Shown in pieces: positions 12,548-24,540 of a stretch of DNA of 64,000 nucleotides (position 1 is its first letter; the number at the start of each line of letters is the position of its first letter). Source of the stretch: Sphagnum compactum (Eukaryota; Bryophyta; Sphagnopsida; Sphagnales); NCBI GenBank assembly GCA_965153455.1, contig OZ234494.1, forward strand, positions 3,968,001 to 4,032,000, written 5' to 3'. The translations under genes and the position numbers were made by a program. Below the pieces are notes generated by a model. The model did no database searches. It saw only the letters and a list, made by a program, of their open reading frames with translations, and was not told where the DNA came from.

Positions 12548-13065
12548 AACTTGGTGCATGATATGTTGAATATGATGGGTGTTATTGATGACATTCACAT
12601 TGCCATAGCAAAAAAATCATCTTGTGCTTTTGTTGAGGATTACTTTCACCACAAAACAAGAGGCTACAACATTGTTGCACAAGTGGTGGTTGACAACCAA
12701 ATTTTTTTTATTGATGTATATGTGGGATTGCTTGGGAGTGTGAATGACTCCCATGTGTTGCGGAAGTCTGGGTTGTACTATTGTGCATTACATGGGGGAC
12801 TTTTTGATATGGTTGCAAGTTCACAAGATAGATTGTCATTTTATTTACTTGGAGATAAGGGCTAACCCAGTATTTTTTTGGTTCATGATATCACAAAAAG
12901 AATATGGAGAACATCATTTAGTCTAAATTTTTTGTACAATCAAAAACACAAGGGGAGATTAGTGGTCAAAAATGCATTTGGCATCATGAAACAAATATTC
13001 AAAGAACTTCTATAAAAGATGGAGTTACACATTACCATTGTACATGATGTGTTTACTACTTGATG
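12548..13065 (+). pseudogene. PIF/Harbinger-type transposase remnant (DDE domain)
   Basis: One frame reads MMGVIDDIHIAIAKK, YFHHKTRGYNIVAQVVVDNQ, FIDVYVGLLGSVNDSHVLRK, YLLGDKG, then after a TAA (near 12864) PSIFLVHDITKRIWRT, VVKNAFGIMKQIFKELL and LHITIVHDVF. This is the DDE_Tnp_4 (PIF/Harbinger, ALP1/HARBI1-like) transposase core. The first Asp (IDDIHI, family IDGTHI) and second Asp (VNDSHV) are kept. The third acidic residue, the Glu of the family motif VVENAFG, is Lys here. The N-terminal part and the partner Myb-like ORF were not found. Stops, the lost Glu and the truncation make it dead. Confidence 0.88.
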
Positions 13066-13814
13066 TTTGTTCCACAATTTGATATTAAGCAGGAAAAAAA
13101 TAGATTTTGCTTGGAGTTAATGCAAGTGATTTAGTTTGAAAAAATGTGAAATGAAACATTGAACATGATTGGATTACATTAATTTGAGGAGAATGTTTAC
13201 ATCCAAGGCAAAAATTTCTTAGGGCCACATAATCATTACAACTTGGAGGTCTACCTTATTACTTAGAACCATTGAAAGCTACCAAAAACAAAAAACTATA
13301 GAATTTTGAAACAAGTATTCAATCTTATATACTACTATCATCCTTTCAATTGAAATTCATGTCAAACTTCATGCAACCTTCCTTTCTATGAATGTGGAAA
13401 AATTTAAATTAGGAAAAAAATTTCAACGCCATAATCTATAAATATGTACCAGTGTTGGGTGGGTATCGCATTTAATAATATTCACAAGATTCGATTTTCA
13501 CAAAATAGCTTACGAAAGGTTTTGGATTTCACTTTTTAGTTGAAAAAAGAAGTTAATACACTAGGTCAAGGTATCAATATTTTTATATAAAACAATTTAA
13601 CCCATTCTCACAATGCCAGTTCTCACAAATTTGAAAACAATTGGTTATCATTTGGTGGTTCTCACGAATCAATTATTACTTATGTTTTCAAATAAAAATA
13701 CTATAACCAAAATATAAATAATTTATTGATTTTATTCTTATTCTTAAAAATAAAAAATCATAAGTAATGTTGCAAACAACTTTCTAAAATATAACCAACA
13801 ATATATTTATTCAA
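13066..13814. other. AT-rich spacer between two transposon remnants
   Basis: No gene is seen. It lies between the C-terminal end of the PIF-like remnant (+) and the C-terminal end of the hAT remnant (-), so it may hold 3' flanks of both elements. Confidence 0.5.
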
Positions 13815-16167
13815 TTTTCATACTTCAATAATTTCATCCTTTCAAAGTCACCTTCAAATTCCTTTAACTTTTTTTTTGAGTCTATATCCCTTTCAAGGAA
13901 TTCTACTAAGTTAGATGGAGATTTACATCTTGTTCTAAGGTCATTAGGCCAATTTTTGTTGACAAATATATATATTTAAAACATTCAATCTCCAAATGAC
14001 ATTTCCTAAAGTTAATGAATATTTCAGCCAATGAAAATTTCGTTTTTGTTTAAATTTATGATCCAACAATGCCCCAAAATTTGGCAAACTAGAAAACCAA
14101 TAGTAAAAAAATTGCTTCATATGTTTCCAACAATTGAAGAAGACATTGATGTCTTTAACATCCAATTGGTACTACCTAAAAATTAGTATTTCTCTTGACA
14201 AGTTTTTTTGCTAGTTCATTTATACTTGTAATCTATTAAAAAAAATCCAAATTACAATCTTGATAAAAAATATCTTCATCAACATGATTTCTATTTGACC
14301 TTATTAAAGGATGCAAATGTTCATGACATTTTACCAACATATGATATAAATATTTCTTATCATATTCTTCAAAAAGACTAACATCTTACTCCTATCCAAT
14401 AAATGAGGATATTATTCGAAAGCTTTTAAACCTAGGGTTTAGCATCAAAGAAATCATATTATGGGCTTTTTTCTTTTCATATTTTATTAAAAATGAAAGG
14501 AAGACACCACAAACATCCTTTCTAATGTTAAAAACCAATAAAACCCATTCATCAACAATAATTGAATCATCTTCCATTAGGCTTTCACATGAAGGAACAA
14601 TTTGATTTTTTCCTTTAAGTTTTAAATTCATTGAAATGGTACAATGTAATGCATTTCTAAGTAACCAATATCCACATGATTGGTTAGGAACACAAGTAGA
14701 GATAGTTGGAAAAAGACAATTGACAATAATTTGAGAAATCTTCTAAGTTAGAGGTGGAGGCACTTGACCGTTAACCCTCACAATAGTCTATTTGTTTGTA
14801 ACATAACACAATTGTAGAACAAAATTACATTGCCTCTTGAACACAATAATCTTATTAGCAAATTTGCAAAACAAAACACTAATAAAATGATTACCATTTT
14901 CATTTAGTTAATGAGTGTAAAAAATTAAAAAAACTAAAACAGTACTTTAAAACAAAAGACTATTTGGTTTTCACTAGAGTGTTCAATTTTCTTGACCAAA
15001 TTCTAGTTTCAACACAAACCTTATTCCATTCCTATCTTCCTTCCCTAGATTTCTTAAGCCAAGTCATGCACTTTTATCAATCTACTTAAAGAGACTTAAT
15101 GTAAACATATTTCAGATTTTTGCAAACCTTTTTATCTTTTGTGCTAGATATTGACATGCCTTTGAAAAAATGTGCCCAAAACAAGTTCCTTGGATGCTTT
15201 CCTTGAAATTAAAAGATTCAGAGCTCACAAAAAAACAATAATCATGGCATTGAAATTGGAACCCTTCAATTTTTGACATAAACAATGATTTTAAATCATA
15301 TTTATCCAATAAATTTGTCAAACTTGTAGCCAAAGCTTGTCCTATAGTTGTTTGTAACTTCAAACAATTCAATAGTGACATGCTTTAATTGCCAATCACC
15401 CCCCCAAAAAATTAATAACTAACCTAAACACATCATAAGCTCCTTTGGACATCTAGAATTCAAAGCTAATAGTTGTAGAATGGCAAGAAGAAATGCTTTG
15501 TTTTCTCCATTAACCCTAGTAACATTTCTTATGAAAATTGTTTCCTAGAATGGAAATTTAGTTTTGGACCTAAACATAAAGCTAGCCATTTCAGTTAGAT
15601 ATTTTCCACAAATTGAATTGGTAAATATTTTTTGATAATCAAAAGACCAAGGTTCTCAAGGAATTCATTATGTGGCACAATTTCCTTTTGGAAAAAATCC
15701 TTCACAACAATTTTTTTTGAGATTGACCCTCAATGTATAATATATATTTGTTGTTTTCTTCGTAAGTTGTTTTTCCTTTGTTTGTTTTAGTGAACTATTC
15801 ATTTTTTCTCAAATTTTTTTACAATTAGAATATGATATGCATCCATATGTTTTTAAAGAGAAGTTATTCCATTTGTTTTGTAATAAGAAATTAATCCTTT
15901 CTTGCTTGAGTTCTTGGATTTGTTGTAGTTACAAGATTTTTATGACAAAGTATACAACAAATGATTTGTGCATTTTCAAGATCAACTATTGCATTATCAT
16001 TTACACAATATAAGCCCCAACACAAAGATGTTTTTCCATGAGGTTTCCATAATTTTCTTTGAGCATGCAACTTTTTAAACTTATTTCATTACTTGTTTAG
16101 TGTACTTCTTTTCATTTTTACTTCCTTTAGTTTGCACATTAAGGTTCTTTTCATATCTTTTTTCCAT
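13815..16167 (-). pseudogene. hAT-superfamily transposase pseudogene with BED finger
   Basis: Read on the minus strand from an ATG near 16165. A BED-type zinc-finger segment comes first (ENAQIICCILCHKN, about 15980-15940, followed by a degenerate His pair). Then come QTTIGQALATSLTNLLDKYD and FKESIQGTCFGHIFSKACQY (about 15350-15130), HNMISLMLNPRFKSFRIISS (about 14465-14405), EEYDKKYLYHMLVKCHEHLH (about 14370-14310) and the C-terminal dimerisation region (FFNCWKHMKQFFYYWFSSLP, then KKLKEFEGDFERMKLLKYEN near 13870-13815). The order matches an almost complete hAT transposase. Numerous stops and frameshifts inactivate it. Terminal inverted repeats and the 8-bp target duplication expected of hAT were not found. 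Confidence 0.87.
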
Positions 16168-17606
16168 AATTATATCATGTTCATGAATATTTCAATTATC
16201 TCATTATTAGGGTTTATTCTATTTTCATCCGAAGAAGATTGATCCATTTACAAGTTTTCAAAAAAAATCCAAAGTTAATGGAGAAAACATATATTTTCTA
16301 TACCAAGGAACTATAACCTTTCATAATGAACAAATGAAAAACTACTTGCAAATATAACAAAACATTTACAAACAAAAAATTTAAGGCTTTAAGAAATGGG
16401 ATTTAGGGTTTAGAAAATTTGTCAAAAAATAACTCATTGTTTTCTCTCATCATGATTAAAAAAAAATGTATAAGGGAAGGTAATTGTTTAACTAAAATTT
16501 TTGTTGTAAAAGATTAAAATCCTATAAACAAAAAAATAAAAAAAATATTACACACAAAGAAACTAGATTTTTAAAATTATATAACAATAAATAATAATAA
16601 TAAGAAAAAGAAAAAGAAAAAGAAAAGAAATTGACATTTCTTTTCAAAATAAAAAACGAAAAAAACAACTTCAACAAGAAAGAACTCAAAAAAATCCAAA
16701 AAAGAAGAAAAAAAGGAGGACTTATTAAACTAAAGCAAGTTTGATGCTCAAAGCTCCTTTACGTGCAAATAAGAAATGGGGAAGGGGGGGAAGTATCAAT
16801 TGAGATTGAACACACAAGTAGCGAAAACATCAAGGGGGAGGGAGCAATAGGAGGTGCCTTAAAAGAAATGCCTAGCACCAAGTGCAAAGCATAAAATACA
16901 TATTAGTATTCAATCTACTTCATGTGGATGTGGGAAAAATTGTCACTACAAGTTTACTTGAATCCATTGTCTTGTGCATTGTTATATGTGTTTAACATCA
17001 AATTTTGATGTATACCCTATGTAGATGTTGATGGCACATTAATTTGGTCACTTTTGAATGTTAACCCCATGACTACATCAAGGTTAATTGTTGGGTTTAA
17101 GGTTTAGGGTCTTAAACCCTTAAACCTTAAACCTGCCTATTTTTGTGTTCAATTCATTTTCATATGTTGTACCTTGAAGTATTCCAATTGTCTTTTGGAG
17201 AATAATTTCTTGTGCATGTGTTTGTTTTTCCTTAATATGCAATTTCACCTCATGGATATAATTGATTGATTGAACCAATACCAAATTCCCTTTTTTGGTT
17301 ATTTTAATGAGATTTTTTTGAGTTAAAGAGGACTTATTTTCCATTTTTGTAACATAATGTTGAGATCGTTTAATAACATTATTTGCACACTAGGTTTTGT
17401 GATATTAATTTTTTGTTGTTACACAATAAACAAATATTCGAAACTTCTTTTTTCGGAGCTTGAAATGCTTGCATAAGTTGTCTTCAAAATGGGTGTGTTG
17501 TTGCTCACCTTATATCTACATTATGACTAAAGAACGTAGGTTAGAATGTTGGGTTGTTGTGCACAACAAGAGGTTTTTTTGTCGACTCTAGGGGGGGGAG
17601 TACAAT
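16168..17606. other. AT-rich DNA with A-rich tracts and a short telomere-like tract
   Basis: An A-rich, AAGAAA-repeating stretch lies at about 16500-16715. At 17096-17135 there is a short inverted pair of telomere-like motifs (GGTTTAGGGT followed by AAACCCTTAAACCTTAAACC). No coding sequence is recognised. Confidence 0.55.
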
Positions 17607-17760
17607 CACTATTACAAAATGTGGGTGCAATTCACTAGTCCCCATTAAGTGGACCAATGAATCCATTGGATCCCTATTAAACACCATTCAATGGGATTGG
17701 TGAATTCATTCAAAATCTAATGAAAACACTTGACAAACATGGATGCATTTTGTTGTAGTG
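17607..17760. mobile_element. CACTA-type MITE, 154 bp
   Basis: The left end is CACTATTACAAAATGTGGG and the right end, reverse-complemented, is CACTACAACAAAATGCATCC. AAT flanks it on both sides (17604-17606 and 17761-17763), giving the 3-bp target duplication. The interior has no coding capacity but contains inverted sub-motifs around CCAATGAATCC and GGGATTGG. Ends, duplication and size fit a miniature nonautonomous CACTA element. Confidence 0.75.
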
Positions 17761-17779
17761 AATTGAATAATGTGTTCTT

Positions 17780-18393
17780 GGGTGAAAGCACATTACGAGG
17801 GGGCCACTTTGAGCAATTTCATGACATGTATGTAAAATATATTTTTGTTAAACGTATTACATTTAATTTTGGGTCTCACTTTTGGTGTTTGGGTTTGATA
17901 TTTTAATTTCACAAAGTTAATGATATTTAATATTATTTGAAAAAAAGAACTAAATTGTAAAAGCTTAAATTCAAGGAATATTGAGTATATTTATGGTATA
18001 TACAATATAATAAAACCTATTTTTGTTTTTGGACTGCACTAGGTTTGGGTTTGAATTAATTAGCCAAAAAAACACATATTAAGGTGGATAATCATGAGTA
18101 CTGTAGATTTCAAAAAGACTAAACATCATTTCAATCATTTTTTGAATATATTTGCATTTTTTAGTACATAGTGACATACATTTTTTTGCCACAAATATAT
18201 TTTGGAACCTCACAATATAAATTGGGAAAAAATAAATTCTTTGTGATTGAATTTTTTGTGTTATAATCTACCATATTCAAAATTTTTGAAAGAATATGCT
18301 CCAATATTACCATGGTTGAAGTTCAAACATGGACACCCTAGAAAACAATACAATGTGACAATATTTTGGCCCCCTTGTAGTGTGCTTTCACCC
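17780..18393. mobile_element. Nonautonomous DNA element with 26-bp terminal inverted repeats
   Basis: The left terminus 17780-17805 (GGGTGAAAGCACATTACGAG...) and the reverse complement of 18368-18393 (GGGTGAAAGCACACTACAAG...) agree in 24 of 26 bases. The interior of about 560 bp is AT-rich without a coding frame. No convincing target duplication was found, so the superfamily is open. The terminal motif GGGTGAAA.CA recurs at the inner ends of the long inverted repeat at 21.7/22.7 kb and near 9029, indicating a local family. Confidence 0.7.
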
Positions 18394-19537
18394 TTTAGCC
18401 AATCCATTTAAACACAAATTAAAATATTTACAATACCAATACAAATTTTGACACTTAAACATGAAAAACCAAACATTGGTTACACTTCTTGTGGCTTGTT
18501 TATTTGTGAATGTAATCATAATGCCTCTACACAATGTAGGATGGGATCAAAATTAGGTGTGAAGGGAGATAGATGCAACTTTCTTAGTGGGATTTTCACA
18601 CATTTGTACTAATCATTGAAATCAAGGTCATCATGAAGATTTTAGTAGGTAAGGCTACACATGGTAAACATCATCTTTGGATCCCATGAAATTTCACAAA
18701 TGTGGAAGATTGAAACACAGTTTATTGTGCATGAAATCATTCATGAGGTTGAACTATGATTTGGGTGAAACCACATATTAAGGTGGACAAAAAAATAGCT
18801 TTTTAGTCCATAAATAGTCCAAAATAAAACATTTCTAGAAAAATTTGAAGGTCCTATTGTTTATAATGAAAATTATTGATAGAATTTCAAACATTTTTTT
18901 ATGTCTAACTTTAAGTGACCTTATTATGAATCTTCTTAAATATCTTTATGAAAGATAAGTCTTGGAAAAATTTAATTAAAATATCTAAATGGAGTTTGCA
19001 AATTATTGTACTATTTGAAGTCTTTAATGTGGAATAACACCAAACAAAGGGTTATAAACATTTAAAATTCATTCCCAAAGTTATGAATACATTGGACCAA
19101 ATTCATTATAAGGATTAAGTCTATAACTGTTTTGTTATGGACTGTGATAATTGTTTTGCCTAAATTGTAAAATCCATCTTTGTTTAAATATTGATGATTT
19201 TGGTGTAATAACTTCAAGTTTGGAAAGAGAAAGATGTTAGCTTCATTTATTTGAGTATTTTTTTAATAATTCTCATATTGCATTTGAATTACATATAAAA
19301 TTGTAACTTGGACCCCAGAAAACATAGACTATGACAATCCATAATGGTCATCATAGGGTGTAGTCACAATCTAACAAACCAAAAAGGGCATTGGAGTGCA
19401 AAAAATAGTAGTCAAAATTAGATAAATATTTATGTTTTGCCATTTAAAACCATGGTAATCATGGCAAGTTATTATTTTTTCATTCATATGAATGTCTAAG
19501 AATTCAAACCAAAAATCCATTTGATGAAATTTTTAAT
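18394..19537. other. AT-rich intergenic DNA
   Basis: No gene was recognised. GGGTGAAACCACATATTAAG near 18758 resembles the termini of the element at 17780-18393, so part of this may be a decayed relative. Confidence 0.5.
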
Positions 19538-20739
19538 TTAAGTTTGATTTAGGACCTCTAAAAGTGAACACCGAATTAAGGGTTTTGGCCAAAAAGAATT
19601 TCCATTCATTTTTTTCATGCTTTCAAGTTGCCTTTGAATTGCTTTTTCTTCATCTTCTAACACCAAAATTTCCTGCTTTACCTCAGGCATGGCATCATCT
19701 AGCCTTAAGGAATCCAGCTCAGTGTTTGCCAGCAATGCATCCCCAAGCACAACTTGTTCCATTTTTCTCCTCCAGCATGCTCCTTTTGATTTCAAGTTGC
19801 CTTTATAAGGCACTTTGTTCAATTTGCAAAGACCCCAACTCACTGAGGGTCTTACTAACAAGACCTTCAGCTTCAAGTTTACCTTTAGTAGTTGTTACAG
19901 ATGTAGCTTCTATTTTCAATATTTCCACTTGTAAAATAAATGTAAATGGTAAGTTTCAAATGAACAAGTTTGAAATGTTCATATGGCATCAAAGCAAAAA
20001 AGACCAAATCAAAACAAATAAAGACAAAACATTTGCATACCTTTTGTTCAAGCACCTAGATCTCACGCATCAATCTCTTTTGTTGAGATTCACTTTGGGA
20101 AATTGCAATTTGCGCATCTAGTGTAGTTGCCCTTTGATCCTCCACACTAAATTTCAGCCCTACGAGTTTCTCAAGTTTTGTGGGCGAAACACCATACAAC
20201 CATATGGGTTTTTCTTTGTCAAAACTATTAGCCGCATTGGGCTGCTCAGACTTATAGAATTACTAATCAAATTTGTTGGATCCTTCCCCTCCACCTTTCC
20301 TAGAAAAATTTGCAGATTCGTTCTTCATTAGTTTTGCTTCCTCTCTACGAGTTTTTTCTCGTGCTGTTGAAACAATAGCCCTAGCCAAGTTAACTTTTTC
20401 ACCCTTCTCTTATGCAATGTAGCCTTTCACAAACCAAATCATGAACTCGTTATTTGTCACTTGGTCTGTACCATACACTTTCTAAAAGAACCTAAATAAA
20501 ACCTTCTTCGTTTCTAGGTGAAGATTGAAGTTGGTAGTTTTGAAACCTTCAGATGACAACCTAAATACTACATTAGACAGAATATTTGGAGGAAATTTGG
20601 CCTTGGGGTTGAATCCTTCACCACTCAACTTCTTGACAATCCTGAAATAGTTTTCATTTTGATTTTTGTAAAGAACATAATCCCATGGAGGAAACTCAGA
20701 GTTTGCCTCCCTTTTCATTTTTTTGTTCGCCTTCCCCAT
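19538..20739 (-). pseudogene. Unidentified protein-coding remnant, Lys/Glu-rich
   Basis: From an ATG at 20739 the minus strand reads MGKANKKMKREANSEFPPW, then FNLHLETKKVLFRFF, TAG (about 20480), KVYGTDQVTNNEFMIWFVKG, TAA (about 20415), EKGEKVNLARAIVSTAREK and EAKLMKNESANF. After a frameshift near 20300 it continues as KPIWLYGVSPTKLEKLVGLK and AQIAISQSESQQKRLMREI. A further part at 19876-19538 contains MPEVKQEILVLEDEEKAIQR, a likely coiled coil. The coherent frame shows that this was once coding. I do not recognise the family. It may be a transposon-borne accessory gene or a captured host gene. Two stops and at least one frameshift mark it as dead. Confidence 0.6.
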
Positions 20740-21185
20740 AGTAACTTGTCTCGTATGCTATCCCTAACAAATCGACAAGTTTCTTGAAATCTAAAACCTT
20801 CAACTACATTATCACACTTCCTGAAAGAACTTACAATTGTGCTAAACCTAAATGAACTCAATGGACAAGATAGAAAGTCTTCATGCTGGGGTTTGAAGTT
20901 TAGAAGTAACCACTTCAGACTTATGATGAACTCATCCTAAAACATGTGATTTAAAGTTCTTGTGTCATTCGCATGCGCGCTGAATTCCATCCACTATGCA
21001 TCGGATTCTAAAAGGCTTGACGCGGGTCTTAACTTAAATTCAAAATTCTTGCCTAGACATTTTAATAGTTAATTAGCTTTATCTTAGGTCTGCCATATCA
21101 TCAATATTTCCTTATGACTACTTTCTAAGCAAAGGACAAGTAGTTGTAATTGGGTTTTAATACCATGCCTAGACCCACAAGGGAA
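20740..21185. other. Spacer without recognised features
   Basis: Moderately AT-rich DNA lying upstream of the coding remnant's ATG (minus strand) and outside the inverted-repeat structure. No coding or RNA feature was recognised. Confidence 0.5.
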
Positions 21186-23240
21186 GCATAATAGTTTGGA
21201 TTGTCATAATTTTTTTGAAATATTTTCAATAAATTGTAAAGTTTACGTGTTCAAAGCTTGACACAAATCAAAAATGTTTTTGCATGTTCAAAACATTCAG
21301 ACCCTGAGGGTGGATAGTCCTTGTTTTTTTTAAACGTACTTTTTTTCTATTAAATGTGCACCATTCCTTTTGAAAATTGGAGAGGATTTTAACATTGATG
21401 ATTAGAAAAGCAAAAGGATTTGAAGTGATGAAAATTGTTTTTATAATCCATTTGAACAAATTTGGTTCAAAAGTGTTTTTTGACCCTGAAAATTAGATTT
21501 TTTGAAAATGTGGCTTTAACAAAAGTTGTTCATATATATGTGATAGAAGGCATGAATGCATTATATACATGATATAAAATCAATTCATCGTCAAAATATA
21601 TTTATATGTAAAATGTAGTGTTAAATGGGGTATTCGAAATACAAAATTTTAAGTTATCAACTAACATAGAAATGACATGTGTCATGTGCAATCCTTAGAA
21701 AAGGACTATTACCTTGGCACCCTTGGTTCTTTTGACTGTGCTTTCACCTAATGCATTTTAATTTCAACTTGTGTATGGGTTCTTAAAGTTTAGTATCCTT
21801 CATGTTGTTGTTCAAAATACTAATGTGGTAGCTAGTGAAAATCCTTAAAGGTGTCCTACATAGGATGAAAAAGGCCGAGTCCATACTGGAGTTTTTTTTA
21901 ACCTTATATTTGGATTTGCATTAAAAAAAATAAAATCAAAAGTTGTCAAAAATTTCAGAAGGACTATATTTTGGACCATTACAATTTTAGATTTTATGGA
22001 TGATTTTATATAATCATCCATAAAGGTGTATTTACATGGTAAAAAAGGACTAGGTAAAAAAGACAAAAAAAGGTGATGTTGTGATAAGATTTTGGTACAC
22101 CTGAAAAAATTTGGACCTATCTTGTTTTTATTCTTTGATGAAATTTCATGTAAGAAATTACAAAAAATGGATTTAAGAGTTCAATAATATTTATTGGAGT
22201 AACATTTGTACACCATTATTTTTTGTGTTGTTGGCATTTGGTGATGCTAGTTGAAGATGTTGTGTTCATCATCAAAAGGCAACAACTTGACTATTTTTTA
22301 TGCTACTTGATGGAGGCTTTTGAAACCACTTTGTTCATTATTGTCATGGATCACATTTTGACTACAATCATAATATTGTTTACACTTACTATTATTTATA
22401 AATAGTTAGGATGGAACTCTACAATTTAATGTAGAGTATATACTTGAAATTTGTAATTAGTTTGTACATTGAATCTTCATGAAAGAAAAGTAGATTTGTG
22501 TAATAATACATATACAACTTTTCTTAAAACTTTTAGTAGAGACAAATCTCTAAATTATTTTGGACATTGAGTTTTCATGACAAATGAAATGTAAACTTGC
22601 ATTATAATAAAGACATAACTTCTTTGGAATTTTTAGTAGTGACAAAAAATTTCTTGGAAATTGTAATAGAAATAAAACTTTTGGGTGAAAACATAGTCAA
22701 AGGAGCCATGGGCACCAAAATAAAAGCCCTTTTCCAAGGACTACACATGACATGTGTTGTTTTTGTGTTGGTTTATAATTTAAAAATTTGTATTTTGGGT
22801 ATTCCCTTTATCACTACATTTTAGATATAAATACATTTTGATTACAAGTTGATTTTATATCGTGTATATTATACATTCATGCTCTGTATCACATAAACAT
22901 GAACAACTTTTGTTAAAGACACATTTTTGAAATCCATAATTTTTAGGGTCAAAAGCACTTTTGAACTTAATGTGCTCAAATTGATTATAAAAAAAAATTC
23001 ATCAATTCAAGTCCTTTTGTCCTTCTAATCATTAATGCTAAAATCCTCTCCAATTTTTAGAAGGAATGGTGCACATTAGTAAAAAAAACATGTTTGAAAA
23101 AAACAAGCATAGTTCACTCTCGAGGTTTGAGTGCTTTGAACATATAAAGCCTTTTGATTTGTGTCAAACTTTGAGCATGTAAACTTTGCAATTAATGAAA
23201 AATATTTCAAAAAAAAAAATGATAATTCAAACTACTATGC
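21186..23240. mobile_element. 2-kb structure with ~550-bp inverted arms
   Basis: The left arm (21186-21737) and the reverse complement of the right arm (22679-23240) align over their whole length with substitutions and small gaps. Shared blocks include TTTGACACAAATCAAAA, GTGCACCATTCCTT, AAAATTGGAGAGGATTTTA, TTTAACAAAAGTTGTTCAT and AAAATGTAGTG. The inner arm ends carry GGTGAAA.CA.AGTCAAA, like the termini of the element at 17780. The ~940-bp spacer has no recognised gene but contains two diverged copies of a ~95-bp unit (near 22466 and 22560; a third is outside, near 23530). It could be a foldback or long-TIR (MULE-like) element, or two copies of one element inserted head to head. No target duplication was seen. 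Confidence 0.8.
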
Positions 23241-23813
23241 ATAGTTATGACATTCTTGGTGCGAGAATGTTATGGAAGCCCAAAGAAGCAAGAATTTTAA
23301 AGAATTTTATAGATCAACCAGTGTAATTTGGTAAACATTCGCGGGTAAAGAATGTTATGACAAGGTGCTAAATGAAGAATTTTAAAGAATTTTAATGTGC
23401 AAAATGAAGAATGTCATCACTAGGCTACTATGCTTCAGTTGTGATCTTTCAAATATGCAAAAATGTAGTTTTAAGGAATGTCCACTGACTTGGGTGACTC
23501 ATTTGACTATGTTTTTAACCCTTTCTTAAACCTTTTGGACACTAAATCTTCATGAAAGAAGTAATGCAAACTTGGATTGTAGAAACAAAACCCTTTTTGT
23601 AATTATTTTGGACACCATGAAAGAAAAGTTCATGTGTTTTTGTAGACAAAACGTGAATTTCAAGCATTTGGACACAAGAAGACAAAGGCATGAATAAGTG
23701 AAGAGAGAGAGGGGGAACAACCAAAAAGAGGGGGGGGGGAATTAACATTAAATTAAACCCTCCTTTTTTGAAGTTCTACATAACACCAAACACAATTGTT
23801 GAATGGTTGACTA

Positions 23814-23832
23814 AACCCTAAACCCTAAACCC
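23814..23832. repeat. Short interstitial telomere-like repeat
   Basis: About three head-to-tail AAACCCT units, matching the Arabidopsis-type plant telomere sequence. It is far too short to be a telomere and is probably a repair scar or simple expansion. Confidence 0.75.
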
Positions 23833-24515
23833 TTGAACCTCAACAATAACTTGTGTTGCATAAATTGAGAACCTCATGAAGGCCAAGGGAATACAGGTTT
23901 TCATTAATATAATGCATGTTGGGATTTTGAAAACAATAGATCTTTTGGATGTGTCGATCCTTTCTAGGTTTCTCCATCTTAAAATACAAAAGGTTTTTAT
24001 TTAAATGGCAGAAGATTTGCATTAATGTTGTATGCATCTATTTTTTAAAGAACTTACGATCCCAAATGTTATATGTTTACAAATGTCATAGAACCTTCAA
24101 ATAAGGGTTTTGTTTTTTGAAAAATGCCCAAACTTGCAAATAAGGGTACTATTGCTTTGTTTAAGCAAGAAAGTTAATGGGTATAAGGTTTATGATTTTC
24201 TAAAGAGGATGTGCTTATGGATGTAATCTGGACTTACGGTTGTAACATATTCAATAGGAGTGGTTTTAACTTCAAAGAATTAAAGTTATCAAAAGCCTAT
24301 ATTAATACAATGATCAAGGAATCATTATTCTTGTTGTAAAACAAGTTGTGAATCATTTCCTCTACATTGATATTGAAGAAACATATTTTCTTGTTTGTGT
24401 TTGGTACATCCAAATCCAACATGTAAATCATTAAAGTAACCAACAACAATGTGCCCCATAAAATAAGCAATGAAAAAAGTGGGGATAAGTTTTATACCTT
24501 GATTGAAAGTAACAT

Positions 24516-24540
24516 ATCTATATATATATATATATATATA
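24516..24540. repeat. (TA)n microsatellite
   Basis: An uninterrupted run of about twelve TA dinucleotides. It is noncoding and likely to be polymorphic. Confidence 0.9.

Noticed and set aside
16942-16955. Left end of a possible CACTA element (CACTACAAGTTTAC)
   Set aside because: No right partner with the flank TGT was found downstream.
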